Source: Lutibacter oceani
Lineage (GTDB): Bacteria; Bacteroidota; Bacteroidia; Flavobacteriales; Flavobacteriaceae
DNA length: 64,000 nt
Assembly: GCF_003384935.1 (NCBI RefSeq)
Contig: NZ_QTTQ01000009.1
Span: forward strand, 186,001-250,000
Direction of reading: 5' to 3'
Position numbers and translations under genes: made by a program. Shown here in pieces: positions 55,165 through 64,000 of the stretch (position 1 is its first letter; each line of letters begins with the position of its first letter). The notes under the pieces are model-generated. The model made no database searches. It was not told where the DNA came from and saw nothing but the letters and a program-made list of their open reading frames with translations.

Positions 55165-55857
55165 ATGAAAAAAATAGTTTTAGCAATTATATTTATTTTT
55201 ATAATATCCGGTTTAAAAGCACAATCAAGAGATATTGTTACTTACAAACAGAACTGGGACAAACAAACTATTTTTTGGGGATATTATTTAGGCTTAAATA
55301 TGAAGGATTATAAAATAACCTATAAAACAGAAGGGACTTTTATAAATGTAACACCTTCTGCCGGGTTTAATGTTGGTTTAATTGGTGATTTACGCATTCA
55401 CAAAAATATTAATTTAAGAATTGAGCCGGGTTTATCTAGCAACACCAAAGAATTGGCATTTACCAATATTTCTGGTGGACCAAAAGATAGTATAAGAAAT
55501 GTTAATGCTACTTATTTAAGAATTCCATTATTATTAAAATTAAGTACTGACAGGCTTTATAACTTTCGCCCTTACTTAATTGGTGGAGTGTCTTACGATT
55601 ATAATTTTTCAAGTAACCAAGACAATCCTGATGATAACTCTAATGGAGAATTCAGAATGAAAAAAAATAATTTCACTTATGAAATTGGTGCTGGCGTAGA
55701 TTTTTATTTACCATACTTTATTTTTTCACCATCAATAAGAGGTATTTTTGCAATTAATAACGAATTGGTTAAAGATTATGACCCAAATAGTCCGTGGACA
55801 GGTAATGTTGATTATTTTGGAACAAGAGGAATATTTATAAAATTTGCATTCCACTAA
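55165..55857 (+). CDS. PorT/SprT-like outer-membrane protein (type IX secretion)
   Basis: A 230-residue outer-membrane beta-barrel with a signal peptide (MKKIVLAIIFIFIISGLKAQ). The strand pattern (FWGYYLGLNMKDYKI, SAGFNVGLIGDLRI, YLRIPLLLKLS, FRPYLIGGVSYDYNF, and a final GIFIKFAFH) fits the PorT family, which is needed for type IX secretion. The position after ubiE agrees with my recollection for porT in other Bacteroidota. A generic porin-family call is the alternative. Its stop overlaps the SpoU gene end by 4 bp. Confidence 0.75.
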   Translation: MKKIVLAIIFIFIISGLKAQSRDIVTYKQNWDKQTIFWGYYLGLNMKDYKITYKTEGTFINVTPSAGFNVGLIGDLRIHKNINLRIEPGLSSNTKELAFTNISGGPKDSIRNVNATYLRIPLLLKLSTDRLYNFRPYLIGGVSYDYNFSSNQDNPDDNSNGEFRMKKNNFTYEIGAGVDFYLPYFIFSPSIRGIFAINNELVKDYDPNSPWTGNVDYFGTRGIFIKFAFH

Positions 55858-56582
55858 GTTAAACGCTTAAACTCACTTAATAAAATTGCTGTAGCAGTTG
55901 CAACATTTAAACTTTCTGTTTGTTTTAAATTACCAAATCTCGGTATTGAAACTGAATTATCCAGCAAATTTAAAACATCTTTACTAATACCATTTGCCTC
56001 ATTTCCCATTACTAAAATGGCATCTTTAGGCAATTTAGTTTTATAAACATTCTCACCCTCCATTAATGAAGCAAATTTTGGCTTTTCAGAATTTTTTAAG
56101 TAAGTTTCTAAATCTGTATAAGTTATATTAACTCTGGATAAAGATCCCATAGAGGCCTGTACCACTTTAGCATTATAACAATCTACAGTATTTTTAGAGC
56201 ATACTATTTGCTTTACACCAAACCAATCGCTTAGCCTAATTATTGTCCCTAAATTTCCAGGATCATTTAATTCATCTAACACCAAAACAAGCCCTTCATT
56301 TTCAATACTTTTTGCAGTTGGAATTTTAAAAATTGCCAATACATTGTTTGGCGCTGAAAGTTTACTTATTTTTTTTAATTCAGTTTTTGAAATTAACGTT
56401 ATATTATTACAATTTTTATATTCAGAATCATCAACACAAAAAAGGGCTTCTAACTGAAAAGATGAGTTTAAAAATTCATTTACAACTTTTGTTCCTTCAG
56501 CAATAAATAAATTATGAATTACCCTGTACTTTTTTTGACCTAAGCTCGTTATTAATTTTAGTTGATTTTTACTTAAACTCAT
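55854..56582 (-). CDS. TrmH/SpoU family RNA methyltransferase
   Basis: A 242-residue SPOUT-fold methyltransferase that 2'-O-methylates rRNA or tRNA. The three family motifs are visible: NDPGNLGTIIRLSDWFGV, LVMGNEANGISKDVL and SIPRFGNLKQTESLNVATATAILLSEF (cofactor knot). The N-terminal substrate-binding domain (KYRVIHNLFIAEGTKVV) is typical of the TrmH/YsgA subgroup. The target is unknown. It is divergent from tamL. Confidence 0.92.
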   Translation of the reverse strand: MSLSKNQLKLITSLGQKKYRVIHNLFIAEGTKVVNEFLNSSFQLEALFCVDDSEYKNCNNITLISKTELKKISKLSAPNNVLAIFKIPTAKSIENEGLVLVLDELNDPGNLGTIIRLSDWFGVKQIVCSKNTVDCYNAKVVQASMGSLSRVNITYTDLETYLKNSEKPKFASLMEGENVYKTKLPKDAILVMGNEANGISKDVLNLLDNSVSIPRFGNLKQTESLNVATATAILLSEFKRLT

Positions 56583-56658
56583 ATATGCATTTATAAAATA
56601 GTAATTGGGTAATACCTCGAAAAGTTTTACATTTGAAACAAATTTAAACTCTTATTTT

Positions 56659-59124
56659 TTGAAAAACAATTTTATAATATTAATAATTTTATTAAGTATA
56701 ACTTTAGGTTTTTCATCTTGTAATACTGTAAAGTATGTTTCTGAAAATGAATACTTACTTTCTAAAAACACTATTTATGTTAATGACAAGAAAAATGTTG
56801 ATGACGAAATAAACGATTATATAGTACAACGCCCAAATCAATTAGTACTTGGGGTTCCTTTTCCACTTCATTTTTATAATATTGGAAACAAAAATTTTGA
56901 ACCTGATTTTGAGGAATGGAAAAACAACCATCCCAACACTTCAAATTTTATTACCAAAGTATTTTCTGAAAAACAAACAAAAGGATTATTCAACTTTAAA
57001 AAAAGCACCCATAATTGGTGGCTAACAAATGGTGAAGAACCTGTAATACTTGATACTAAGAAAGCATCACAAACTGTTGAAAATTTAACTAGCGTTTATC
57101 ATAATGAAGGGTATTTTAATGTAAATGTAAATTATGACGTTAAATTTTTAAAAAACAAAAAAGCAGCAGTTAACTATGTTGTAATTACAGATAAACCTTA
57201 CAAACTGGATAGTATTACAACTAATATTGAATCTAAAGTACTAGACTCAATTTATATGTTAAGCCAAAAAGAGTCTCTTATAAAAAAAGGGAAACAGTTT
57301 AGATATTCTTTGTTTTTAGCAGAACAAAATAGAATAACAGCATTATTTAGAAATTCTGGAATTTATCGCTTTAATAAAAATGCAATTTTAATTGATGCGG
57401 ATACTTCAAATTATAAATCTAATATTGATTTAATTATTAATGATAGTATTGCAAACGTTCCTTTTAAAGTTCAAAAAATTCAAAAAATTAATATTTATAC
57501 CGATTATACATACAATACAAAAGACAATCCAATAAAGGATAGCATAGATTATAAAGGATATTTATTTCTAACACAAAAAAATTTAAGATACAACCCTAAA
57601 CTATTACTTAATGCTGTATTTATTGAACCTAATGATATTTATAAGGATGAAACACGAGAATTAACCCGAAAAAATTTAAGGCGTTTAAATAATTTTAGAA
57701 CTGTTGATATAAAATATAACGAACTGGAAAATGATTTTTTAGAAGCCTCAATTTATCTAACTCCATTAAAAAAATATTCAATTGGTATAAGTACAGAACT
57801 TACACATTCAAACATACGACAATTAGGAATTTCTGGTAAATTATCTTTTTTAAATAGAAATATTTTTAAAGGTTCAGAAATATTAAAATTCTCTGTGCAA
57901 GGCTCGTTTTTAGACTCAAAGGATGCAGCAGATAATGATAAACTTTTAAATGCCTGGGAAGTTGGTGGTGATGTTTCATTAGAGCTTCCAAGAATTTTAT
58001 TTCCATTTAAGCCTGATAAAATTATCCCAAAAAACATGTCTCCTTCAACCATTTTTACAGTAGGTACAAGTTTGCAAAAAAACATAGGTTTAGATAAGCA
58101 AAAATTTACTGGAATTATAGATTATTCTTGGGAATCATCCAACACAAAAAAACACAGTTTTCAATTATTAAATGCCCAGTTTATAAAAAACTTAAATGTT
58201 AATTCTTATTTCAATATTTACAATTCTGAATTTATTGAAATTCAAAATATAGCTACAAACTATTTTAATGAAGATATTTCTACAGAAAATGTTATTGAAT
58301 TTATCAATTCTAATATCGATTCTAATTTTGAAAGCACAAATCCTACTGAATTTACAATTGCACAAAATATAAAAAATCGATATAATATTATAACAGAAGA
58401 TGTTCTTATACCTTCAGCCGCATACACGTTTACATATAATAACAGTGAAAATTATAAAGACACCGATTTTTCTTTTTTTAGGGCACGGTTTGTTTCATCA
58501 GGGAATTTAACAACCTTATTAGCTACTAATAAAGATGAAAATAATGTTAAGCTCTTGTTTAATACTCCTATTGCCCAATATATAAGAACCGATTTAGAAT
58601 ATAAAAAGTTTTGGAATTTATCGTTAGAAAATGTACTTGCTTTTAGAAGTTTTTTAGGTATTGCAATCCCTTATAAAAATTCAAATACAATACCATTTAG
58701 CAGAAGTTACTTTATAGGAGGACCAAACGATTTAAGAGCTTGGAAAATTTACGATTTGGGACCAGGAACAACAAAAACCGGGTTAGAATATAACGTTGGA
58801 AACTTAAAATTTATTAGCAGTTTAGAGTACAGGTTTAAAATTATTAATAGTGTAAAAGGTGCATTATTTGTTGATGCAGGTAATATTTGGGATATTTCAA
58901 ACTCTAACTTAACCTCTTCAGAAGCAAAATTTAATGGCTTTAAATCTTTATCAGATATTGCAATTGGATCTGGATTTGGTATTAGGTACGATTTAAGTTT
59001 TATTTTACTAAGATTAGATCTTGGTTTTAAAACCTATGAACCTTATTTAAGCAATAATAAATGGTTTCAACATGTGAATTTTAAAAATAATGTATATAAT
59101 TTTGGTATAAGTTATCCATTTTAA
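56659..59124 (+). CDS. tamL: TamL-like outer-membrane protein, BamA/TamA family lipoprotein
   Basis: An 821-residue Omp85-family protein. The start is set at TTG 56659, which gives MKNNFIILIILLSITLGFSSC, a lipoprotein signal; the frame opens at 56605 but the extra 18 residues are not signal-like. POTRA-like domains fill about 20-360, with the barrel at the C-terminus (GGPNDLRAWKIYDLGPGTT, LEYRFKIINSVKGALFVDAGNIW). It is presumed to work with TamB in outer-membrane assembly. It is divergent from the SpoU gene. Confidence 0.88.
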   Translation: MKNNFIILIILLSITLGFSSCNTVKYVSENEYLLSKNTIYVNDKKNVDDEINDYIVQRPNQLVLGVPFPLHFYNIGNKNFEPDFEEWKNNHPNTSNFITKVFSEKQTKGLFNFKKSTHNWWLTNGEEPVILDTKKASQTVENLTSVYHNEGYFNVNVNYDVKFLKNKKAAVNYVVITDKPYKLDSITTNIESKVLDSIYMLSQKESLIKKGKQFRYSLFLAEQNRITALFRNSGIYRFNKNAILIDADTSNYKSNIDLIINDSIANVPFKVQKIQKINIYTDYTYNTKDNPIKDSIDYKGYLFLTQKNLRYNPKLLLNAVFIEPNDIYKDETRELTRKNLRRLNNFRTVDIKYNELENDFLEASIYLTPLKKYSIGISTELTHSNIRQLGISGKLSFLNRNIFKGSEILKFSVQGSFLDSKDAADNDKLLNAWEVGGDVSLELPRILFPFKPDKIIPKNMSPSTIFTVGTSLQKNIGLDKQKFTGIIDYSWESSNTKKHSFQLLNAQFIKNLNVNSYFNIYNSEFIEIQNIATNYFNEDISTENVIEFINSNIDSNFESTNPTEFTIAQNIKNRYNIITEDVLIPSAAYTFTYNNSENYKDTDFSFFRARFVSSGNLTTLLATNKDENNVKLLFNTPIAQYIRTDLEYKKFWNLSLENVLAFRSFLGIAIPYKNSNTIPFSRSYFIGGPNDLRAWKIYDLGPGTTKTGLEYNVGNLKFISSLEYRFKIINSVKGALFVDAGNIWDISNSNLTSSEAKFNGFKSLSDIAIGSGFGIRYDLSFILLRLDLGFKTYEPYLSNNKWFQHVNFKNNVYNFGISYPF

Positions 59125-59193
59125 TCTTACCTTTAAAACTATTTCGATTTCGTTTTTTTTCCTTTCAAAGTTAAATTAATAGGTATATTTCAT

Positions 59194-59201
59194 TAATTTT
59201 G
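59194..59201 (+). promoter_or_regulatory. fba -7 element TAATTTTG
   Basis: TAATTTTG fits TAnnTTTG and lies 39 bp before the aldolase start. Confidence 0.45.
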
Positions 59202-59240
59202 TTAAATCAAGTATAATACAATTAATACAATTAAAATATT

Positions 59241-60308
59241 ATGAGTCATTCAATTAAACCAGGAGTAGCAACTGGAAGTGAAGTACAAGAGATTTTCAAA
59301 TTAGCAAAATCAAAAAATTTCGCTTTACCAGCTGTAAATGTTATAGGATCTAACACAATTAATACTGTTTTAGAAACAGCAAAAGAATTAAATTCACCAG
59401 TAATTATTCAATTTTCAAATGGTGGAGCACAATTTAATGCAGGAAAAGGATTATCTAATGAAGGCCAAAAAGCAGCCATTGCAGGTGGTGTTGCCGGTGC
59501 AAAACACATTCATACATTAGCAGAAGCATACGGAGTACCTGTAATTTTACATACAGACCATTGTGCTAAAAAATTACTTCCTTGGATTGATGGACTTTTA
59601 GATGCAGGTGAACAATTTTTTAAAGAAACGGGTAAGCCATTATATAGTTCACATATGATTGATTTATCTGAAGAACCTTTAGAAGAAAATATTGAAATTT
59701 GTAAAACATACTTAGCTCGTATGGCTAAAATGGGTATGACTTTAGAAATTGAGTTAGGTATTACTGGTGGTGAAGAAGATGGTGTAGATAATTCTGACGT
59801 AGATGTTTCAAAATTATATACACAACCTGAAGAAGTTGCTTATGCCTATGATGAACTTAAAAAGGTAAGTGATAATTTTACAATTGCTGCTTCTTTTGGA
59901 AATGTTCATGGTGTTTACAAACCAGGAAATGTAAAACTTACTCCAAAAATTTTAGACAATTCTCAAAAATACATTGAAAAGAAAAACGGAACTCAGCCTA
60001 ATCCTGTAGATTTTGTATTCCACGGAGGTTCAGGTTCTTCTCTTGAAGAAATTAGAGAAGCAATTGGTTACGGTGTAATTAAAATGAACATTGATACTGA
60101 TCTTCAATTTGCTTTTACTGAAGGAATTAGAGATTACATGAATGAAAAAATCGAGTATTTGAGAACACAAATTGGTAACCCTGAAGGTGCTGATAAACCG
60201 AACAAAAAATACTACGACCCACGTGGATGGTTACGTAAAGGTGAAGAAACTTTTAAAGCGCGTTTAATCCAGGCTTTTAAAGATTTAAACTGTGTAGATA
60301 CCTTATAA
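59241..60308 (+). CDS. fbaA: Fructose-bisphosphate aldolase, class II
   Basis: A 355-residue zinc aldolase of glycolysis and gluconeogenesis. Zinc ligands are visible in ILHTDHCAKKLLPW, ASFGNVHGVYKPG and FVFHGGSGSS. Length and PNKKYYDPRGWLRKGEETF at the C-terminus fit the E. coli-like class IIA. It stands alone with a terminator at 60337 and its own promoter-like element. Confidence 0.96.
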   Translation: MSHSIKPGVATGSEVQEIFKLAKSKNFALPAVNVIGSNTINTVLETAKELNSPVIIQFSNGGAQFNAGKGLSNEGQKAAIAGGVAGAKHIHTLAEAYGVPVILHTDHCAKKLLPWIDGLLDAGEQFFKETGKPLYSSHMIDLSEEPLEENIEICKTYLARMAKMGMTLEIELGITGGEEDGVDNSDVDVSKLYTQPEEVAYAYDELKKVSDNFTIAASFGNVHGVYKPGNVKLTPKILDNSQKYIEKKNGTQPNPVDFVFHGGSGSSLEEIREAIGYGVIKMNIDTDLQFAFTEGIRDYMNEKIEYLRTQIGNPEGADKPNKKYYDPRGWLRKGEETFKARLIQAFKDLNCVDTL

Positions 60309-60336
60309 AAAGGTATACTTAAAAAACTAAATACTT

Positions 60337-60376
60337 AAAGAGAGCATATTTTTATATGTTCTCTTTATTTTTTTTA
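60337..60376 (+). terminator. Terminator of fba
   Basis: AAAGAGAGCATAT pairs with ATATGTTCTCTTT around TTTT, followed by a T tract, 28 bp after the aldolase stop. Confidence 0.85.
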
Positions 60377-60416
60377 GTAATTTGCACTTCTATTTCTCAA
60401 CATAAAACAAAATAAT

Positions 60417-61277
60417 ATGTCATCTTGGTTTAAAAGAAAAGATAAGGGAATTCAAACCGCAACTGAAGATAAAAAAGATGTACCTAAAGGGTTATGGTAC
60501 AAAACACCTAGCGGTAAAATTATAGACACTGACGAATTAAAGGAAAATTTTTATGTGAGTCCTGAAGACGGATATCATGTTAGAATTGGAAGCTCTGAAT
60601 ATTTTGAAATTCTTTTTGATGATAACAAATTCAAAGAATTTGATAAAAATATGGTTTCAAAAGATCCTTTAAAATTTACTGATACCAAAAAATATACAGA
60701 ACGTTTAAAACAGGCTTACGAAAAAACAAAACTAAAAGATGCTGTCAGAACAGCTGTTGGAAAATCTTTAGGAAAAGATTTAGTTGTTGCTGCCATGGAT
60801 TTTGCTTTTATAGGTGGTTCAATGGGAAGCGTTGTTGGAGAAAAAATTTCACGAGCAATTGATTATTCAATAAAGAATAAAGTTCCTTTTTTAATGATTT
60901 CCAAATCAGGTGGTGCCAGAATGATGGAAGCTTCCTATTCGTTAATGCAATTGGTAAAAACTTCTGCTAAACTAGCACAACTTGCGGATGCTAAAATTCC
61001 ATATATTTCATTATGTACAGATCCAACCACTGGTGGAACTACTGCTTCTTATGCAATGTTGGGCGATGTGAACTTTGCTGAACCAAATGCTTTAGTAGCA
61101 TTTGCCGGACCAAGAGTTGTAAAAGATACAACAGGAAAAGATTTACCACCAGGTTTTCAAAAATCTGAATTTGTATTAGAACATGGTTTTTTAGACAAAA
61201 TTATTGAGCGTAAAAATTTAAAAAAACAAATTAACTTATATATAGATTTAATTGAAAATTTACCTATTAGAAAATAG
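60417..61277 (+). CDS. accD: Acetyl-CoA carboxylase carboxyltransferase subunit beta
   Basis: A 286-residue subunit of the carboxyltransferase that forms malonyl-CoA with AccA. The crotonase-like core is plain: [39 protein letters not shown] and [18 protein letters not shown]. The N-terminal zinc ribbon of E. coli AccD (two CxxC pairs) is absent: the first 100 residues contain no cysteine, only [20 protein letters not shown]. The rest is complete, so it should be functional. Confidence 0.94.
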   Translation: MSSWFKRKDKGIQTATEDKKDVPKGLWYKTPSGKIIDTDELKENFYVSPEDGYHVRIGSSEYFEILFDDNKFKEFDKNMVSKDPLKFTDTKKYTERLKQAYEKTKLKDAVRTAVGKSLGKDLVVAAMDFAFIGGSMGSVVGEKISRAIDYSIKNKVPFLMISKSGGARMMEASYSLMQLVKTSAKLAQLADAKIPYISLCTDPTTGGTTASYAMLGDVNFAEPNALVAFAGPRVVKDTTGKDLPPGFQKSEFVLEHGFLDKIIERKNLKKQINLYIDLIENLPIRK

Positions 61278-61307
61278 AAAAAAGCGAGCTAAATGCTCGC
61301 TTTTTTC
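61277..61307. terminator. Bidirectional terminator after accD
   Basis: GAAAAAAGCGAGC pairs with GCTCGCTTTTTTC around TAAAT between the convergent accD and lipoprotein genes. Confidence 0.92.
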
Positions 61308-61334
61308 TTAACCAAACTAACCAAAAACTAAAAT

Positions 61335-62210
61335 TTAGTTTCCCATTCTCTTTTTCAAAACAATTTCAGTTTCAATACCTTCATTATCTGTAAATACAGC
61401 TATATTATCACAGGTACCATCACCAAAATTTAAAACACCACTTCTGTCTCCTTTAGAAATTTCCATAATTCCACTTACAATAAACCTGCACGACATCTCT
61501 TTTCTTAAAGGTTCTATTATAGTAACGGAGCATTCCGTTCCATCTTTAAAAATATTTGTTCCACTTCCAGTAATTAAAAATACATCGTCTCCCCAATTTT
61601 TAGTATCATAACCTGCAATCCATTCTCTAGTTTTAGTACCACGCTTTGAAATAAATTCTCCGTCAGGCCAAGTAATTTTAATACTAATGGTTTTAGTTGA
61701 TTCAGGATTTCCAATATTGTTTTCTCTTGTTTTATTTATAATATTTTCACCTTCAACAAGGATATTATTAAAAGAAAAACCGTCAAAAGTATGTGTTATT
61801 AAAATTGTTGAGGGCTCCATTTCATATACATAACTCATTATAATTTTACCTGCTAAAATAGTTCCGTTAGGCAATTGGCAACCTTCACCAAAATCTAAGG
61901 TTACAATTTTAGAAGTACCACTTTCAACAACAGTTCTTATAGCACAGTCTGGAATAAAACCATGGTTATTTTCATCACTCTTTGCTACAGTACTTTTACT
62001 ATCAGTTAAAAAGTCGTCAATAAAAAAATCGTCAATAAGTGCATCTAATTCAACCGTAATATCTTCTGCTTCAACTAAAGCAATTGCTTCTTCCTGTGTA
62101 ATGGACTCTTCAACTTCACTTATATTAATTGAATCGTTTTTTTCACAACTTATGAATAGGATGCTTAAAAATATAAAAGGCAATACAAAATATAAATTAT
62201 TTATTTTCAT
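61335..62210 (-). CDS. Lipoprotein of unknown function
   Basis: A 291-residue protein with a lipoprotein signal (FLSILFISCEKN, Cys22) followed by an acidic, hydrophobic-patterned helix region (EESITQEEAIALVEAEDITVELD) and a beta-rich remainder (VTLDFGEGCQLPNGTILAGKIIMSY). Three Cys-containing segments (DFGEGCQLPNG, EMSCRF, FGDGTCDN) may form disulfides outside the cytoplasm. I do not recognise a named family. It sits alone between accD and rpsO. Confidence 0.82.
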   Translation of the reverse strand: MKINNLYFVLPFIFLSILFISCEKNDSINISEVEESITQEEAIALVEAEDITVELDALIDDFFIDDFLTDSKSTVAKSDENNHGFIPDCAIRTVVESGTSKIVTLDFGEGCQLPNGTILAGKIIMSYVYEMEPSTILITHTFDGFSFNNILVEGENIINKTRENNIGNPESTKTISIKITWPDGEFISKRGTKTREWIAGYDTKNWGDDVFLITGSGTNIFKDGTECSVTIIEPLRKEMSCRFIVSGIMEISKGDRSGVLNFGDGTCDNIAVFTDNEGIETEIVLKKRMGN

Positions 62211-62317
62211 AATATTTGATTTTAAATAGTTAATTAAAATATTGTCGACATAATCTTAGACCTCAAAAAAACACAAAAGTTTAATTTTAATAAATTTAAG
62301 TTCCTACATACAATTAA

Positions 62318-62347
62318 TTGTTAATCAAAATAATAATAGTATCTTTG
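62318..62347 (+). promoter_or_regulatory. rpsO promoter, TTG-N19-TATCTTTG
   Basis: TTG (62318-62320) and TATCTTTG (62340-62347) are a textbook Bacteroidota -33/-7 pair, implying a leader of roughly 55-60 nt before rpsO. Confidence 0.7.
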
Positions 62348-62358
62348 CCGACTATTAG

Positions 62359-62371
62359 CTGCATAGTGCAG
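62359..62371 (+). promoter_or_regulatory. Leader hairpin CTGCA-TAG-TGCAG upstream of rpsO
   Basis: A perfect 5-bp stem with a three-base loop lies in the predicted rpsO leader, 40 bp before the start codon. S15 controls its own mRNA in several bacteria; this hairpin is a candidate site, without proof. Confidence 0.35.
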
Positions 62372-62411
62372 AATTAATACATAAAAATTATTAATAAAAA
62401 TTAATGTTAGC

Positions 62412-62681
62412 ATGTACTTAACAAAAGAAAAAAAAGCAGAAATTTTTGCAAAACACAATGAATCAGCAACAAACACTGGTTCTTCAGAAGGGCAAATTGC
62501 CTTATTCACTTTCAGAATTAACCACTTAACTGAACACTTAAAAAGAAATCGTAAAGATTATAATACTGAGCGTTCATTAGTAAAGTTAGTAGGTAAAAGA
62601 AGAAATTTACTTGATTATCTAATTAAAACTGATATTGTAAGATATCGTGAGATAATTCAAGAATTAGGAATAAGAAAATAA
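62412..62681 (+). CDS. rpsO: 30S ribosomal protein S15
   Basis: An 89-residue 16S-binding protein with the full family pattern: NTGSSEGQIALFTFRINHLTEHLK, HLKRNRKDYNTERSLVKLVGKRRNLLDYL and DIVRYREIIQELGIRK. It precedes pnp, as in many bacteria. A terminator follows. Confidence 0.98.
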   Translation: MYLTKEKKAEIFAKHNESATNTGSSEGQIALFTFRINHLTEHLKRNRKDYNTERSLVKLVGKRRNLLDYLIKTDIVRYREIIQELGIRK

Positions 62682-62692
62682 TTTTACAAATT

Positions 62693-62722
62693 AAGAGGCA
62701 AAACTATTGCCTCTTTTTTTTT
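62693..62722 (+). terminator. Terminator between rpsO and pnp
   Basis: AAGAGGCA pairs with TGCCTCTT around AAACTAT, followed by a run of T residues. Some readthrough into pnp is possible. Confidence 0.88.
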
Positions 62723-62820
62723 AAATTAATCTTATTTAAAGAAAGCATAAATTAAACTTTTCATTGGTAAACACAACACAACAACAACCAATTGTTTAAT
62801 TAAATTTTAAAAAATTATTT

Positions 62821-64000
62821 ATGATACCTAAGGTACATACACAAATTATTGAATTAGGAGATGGAAGAACCATTTCTTTAGAAACTGGAAAATTAGCAAA
62901 ACAAGCGCACGGATCGGTTGTTGTTCAAATGGGAAATGCCATGTTATTATGTACAGTAGTTTCTAACTACAGTGCAAGTCCAGGAATTGACTTTTTACCA
63001 TTAACAGTAGATTATCGCGAAAAATTTGCTGCTGCTGGTAGATACCCAGGTGGATTCTTTAAAAGAGAAGCAAGACCAACCGATGCAGAAGTATTAACAA
63101 TGCGTTTAGTTGACAGAGTTTTACGTCCGCTTTTCCCAAAAGATTACCACGCTGAAACACAAGTAATGATTCAGTTAATGTCTTCTGATGAAGATGTAAT
63201 GCCTGATGCTTTAGCTGGTTTAGCTGCTTCTGCAGTAATTCAACTAAGTGATATTCCTTTTGAAACACCAATTTCTGAAGTGCGTGTTGCAAGAGTTAAT
63301 GGTGAATTTATTATCAACCCAAGTAGAGCATTATTAGAACAAGCAGATATTGATATGATGGTAGGTGCTTCTGCTGATTCTGTTATGATGGTTGAAGGTG
63401 AAATGGATGAGTGTAGCGAAGAAGAAATGGCCGATGCTATTAAGTTTGCACACGAAGCAATTAAAGTACAATGTGCTGCTCAAGTTGCACTTGCAGAATC
63501 TTTTGGTAAAAGAGAAACTCGTGAATATGAGCCAGAAGCTGAAAATGAAGAATTAGCTTCAAAAATACATGATGCTGCTTACCAAAAATGTTACGACATT
63601 GCAAAACAAGGAACTTCTAAACAAGAAAGAAGTGCTGCTTTTGCAGAAATAAAAGAAGAAATTAAAGCTTCATTTAGTGAAGAAGAAATTGCTGAATATG
63701 GTGATTTAATTGGTAAATATTTTGGTAAAGCCCAAAAAACTGCTGTTCGTGAATTAACATTAAGTGAAGGTTTACGTTTAGATGGAAGAAAAACTACTGA
63801 AATTAGACCTATTTGGTGTGAAGTAAATTATTTACCTTCAACACACGGTTCATCAATTTTTACGCGTGGTGAAACTCAAGCTTTAGCTACGGTTACTCTA
63901 GGAACTTCAAGAGAAGCTAACCAAATAGATATGCCAACTTATCAAGGTGAGGAAACATTCTATTTACACTATAACTTCCCTCCTTTTTGTACAGGTGAAG
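62821..64000 (+). CDS. pnp: Polynucleotide phosphorylase, C-terminus cut by window edge
   Basis: 3'-to-5' exoribonuclease using phosphate. The frame begins at ATG 62821 ([20 protein letters not shown]) and is open to the end of the window: 393 of roughly 700-750 residues. The first RNase PH domain is complete ([32 protein letters not shown]), then the helical linker, and the second RNase PH domain has begun ([38 protein letters not shown]). The KH and S1 domains lie beyond the window. Confidence 0.97.
   Translation, partial: MIPKVHTQIIELGDGRTISLETGKLAKQAHGSVVVQMGNAMLLCTVVSNYSASPGIDFLPLTVDYREKFAAAGRYPGGFFKREARPTDAEVLTMRLVDRVLRPLFPKDYHAETQVMIQLMSSDEDVMPDALAGLAASAVIQLSDIPFETPISEVRVARVNGEFIINPSRALLEQADIDMMVGASADSVMMVEGEMDECSEEEMADAIKFAHEAIKVQCAAQVALAESFGKRETREYEPEAENEELASKIHDAAYQKCYDIAKQGTSKQERSAAFAEIKEEIKASFSEEEIAEYGDLIGKYFGKAQKTAVRELTLSEGLRLDGRKTTEIRPIWCEVNYLPSTHGSSIFTRGETQALATVTLGTSREANQIDMPTYQGEETFYLHYNFPPFCTGE

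Noticed and set aside
62243-62250. TGTCGACA palindrome between the lipoprotein gene and rpsO
   Set aside because: An 8-bp palindrome occurs by chance; it is not repeated near a promoter elsewhere in the window.

Overview
The window reads as a low-GC chromosome segment from a member of the Flavobacteriaceae (Bacteroidota). The signs are a type IX secretion/gliding core (gldKLMN), a PorT/SprT-like barrel, a TamL-type outer-membrane lipoprotein, an XrtF exosortase pair, OMPP1/FadL, an accD without its zinc ribbon, A-rich instead of Shine-Dalgarno start regions, and TAnnTTTG promoter elements. The genus cannot be fixed from the sequence. Nothing looks like a prophage, plasmid, CRISPR array or insertion sequence. 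Most genes are housekeeping genes, with a few unusual insertions and variants.

Layout. 1-7 kb: a truncated KAS III gene, a GH109-like oxidoreductase lipoprotein, an S9 peptidase, an iodotyrosine-deiodinase-like nitroreductase and a GMC oxidoreductase. 7-12 kb: htpG, a secreted protein, a Nudix hydrolase, an RluA-type pseudouridine synthase that appears to start at ATT, and an S1/P1 nuclease. 12-15.7 kb: a compact SPFH-led operon with four tiny membrane or unknown genes, an alpha/beta hydrolase, a ribbon-helix-helix protein and galM. 15.7-21.4 kb: an acetyltransferase, a glucosaminidase/LysM lipoprotein, a PLP enzyme, an ABC-F protein, DUF983 and a DadA-like oxidoreductase. 21.5-29.9 kb, minus strand: topA, a degenerate arginase-fold protein, then gldK-gldL-gldM-gldN. 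30-31.2 kb: an LVIVD-repeat lipoprotein. 31.5-35.9 kb: miaB, a sigma-54-type AAA+ regulator, lptE, a TPR-like gene and secG. 36-38.4 kb: groES, an inserted four-helix-bundle gene framed by inverted heptad repeats, and groEL. 38.5-41.4 kb: apt, a Cys-rich metal-binding lipoprotein, the XrtF pair and a GAF-type fRMsr. 41.5-48.7 kb: purH and the cell-elongation operon mreB-mreC-mreD-mrdA-rodA. 48.7-50.7 kb: rpsT, tRNA-Glu and proS. 50.7-56.6 kb: a Tyr/Asn-rich lipoprotein, an OMPP1/FadL protein, a tandem-Nfu protein, ubiE/menG, porT-like and a SpoU methyltransferase. 56.6-64 kb: tamL, fba, accD, an unknown lipoprotein, rpsO and a truncated pnp.

Functional links. Much of the window serves the envelope: T9SS and gliding (gldKLMN, PorT-like), LPS export (LptE), protein export (SecG), outer-membrane biogenesis (TamL), wall elongation (MreBCD/PBP2/RodA), wall hydrolysis (glucosaminidase) and exosortase sorting.

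Most notable signals. (1) htpG, groES and miaB share an upstream architecture: TGTCA, a 12-14 bp spacer, then TGG with GG-N10-G(A/C), which resembles -24/-12 promoters. The miaB cluster encodes a GAFTGA-type sigma-54 activator, so a sigma-54-linked chaperone circuit with feedback is possible but unproven. (2) A four-helix-bundle gene sits between groES and groEL with inverted arrays of a TAAAGCN heptad that overlap its start and stop codons, suggesting a small mobile unit. (3) The arginase-fold gene between topA and gldK has lost half of its metal ligands. (4) A cluster of very small genes follows an SPFH gene.
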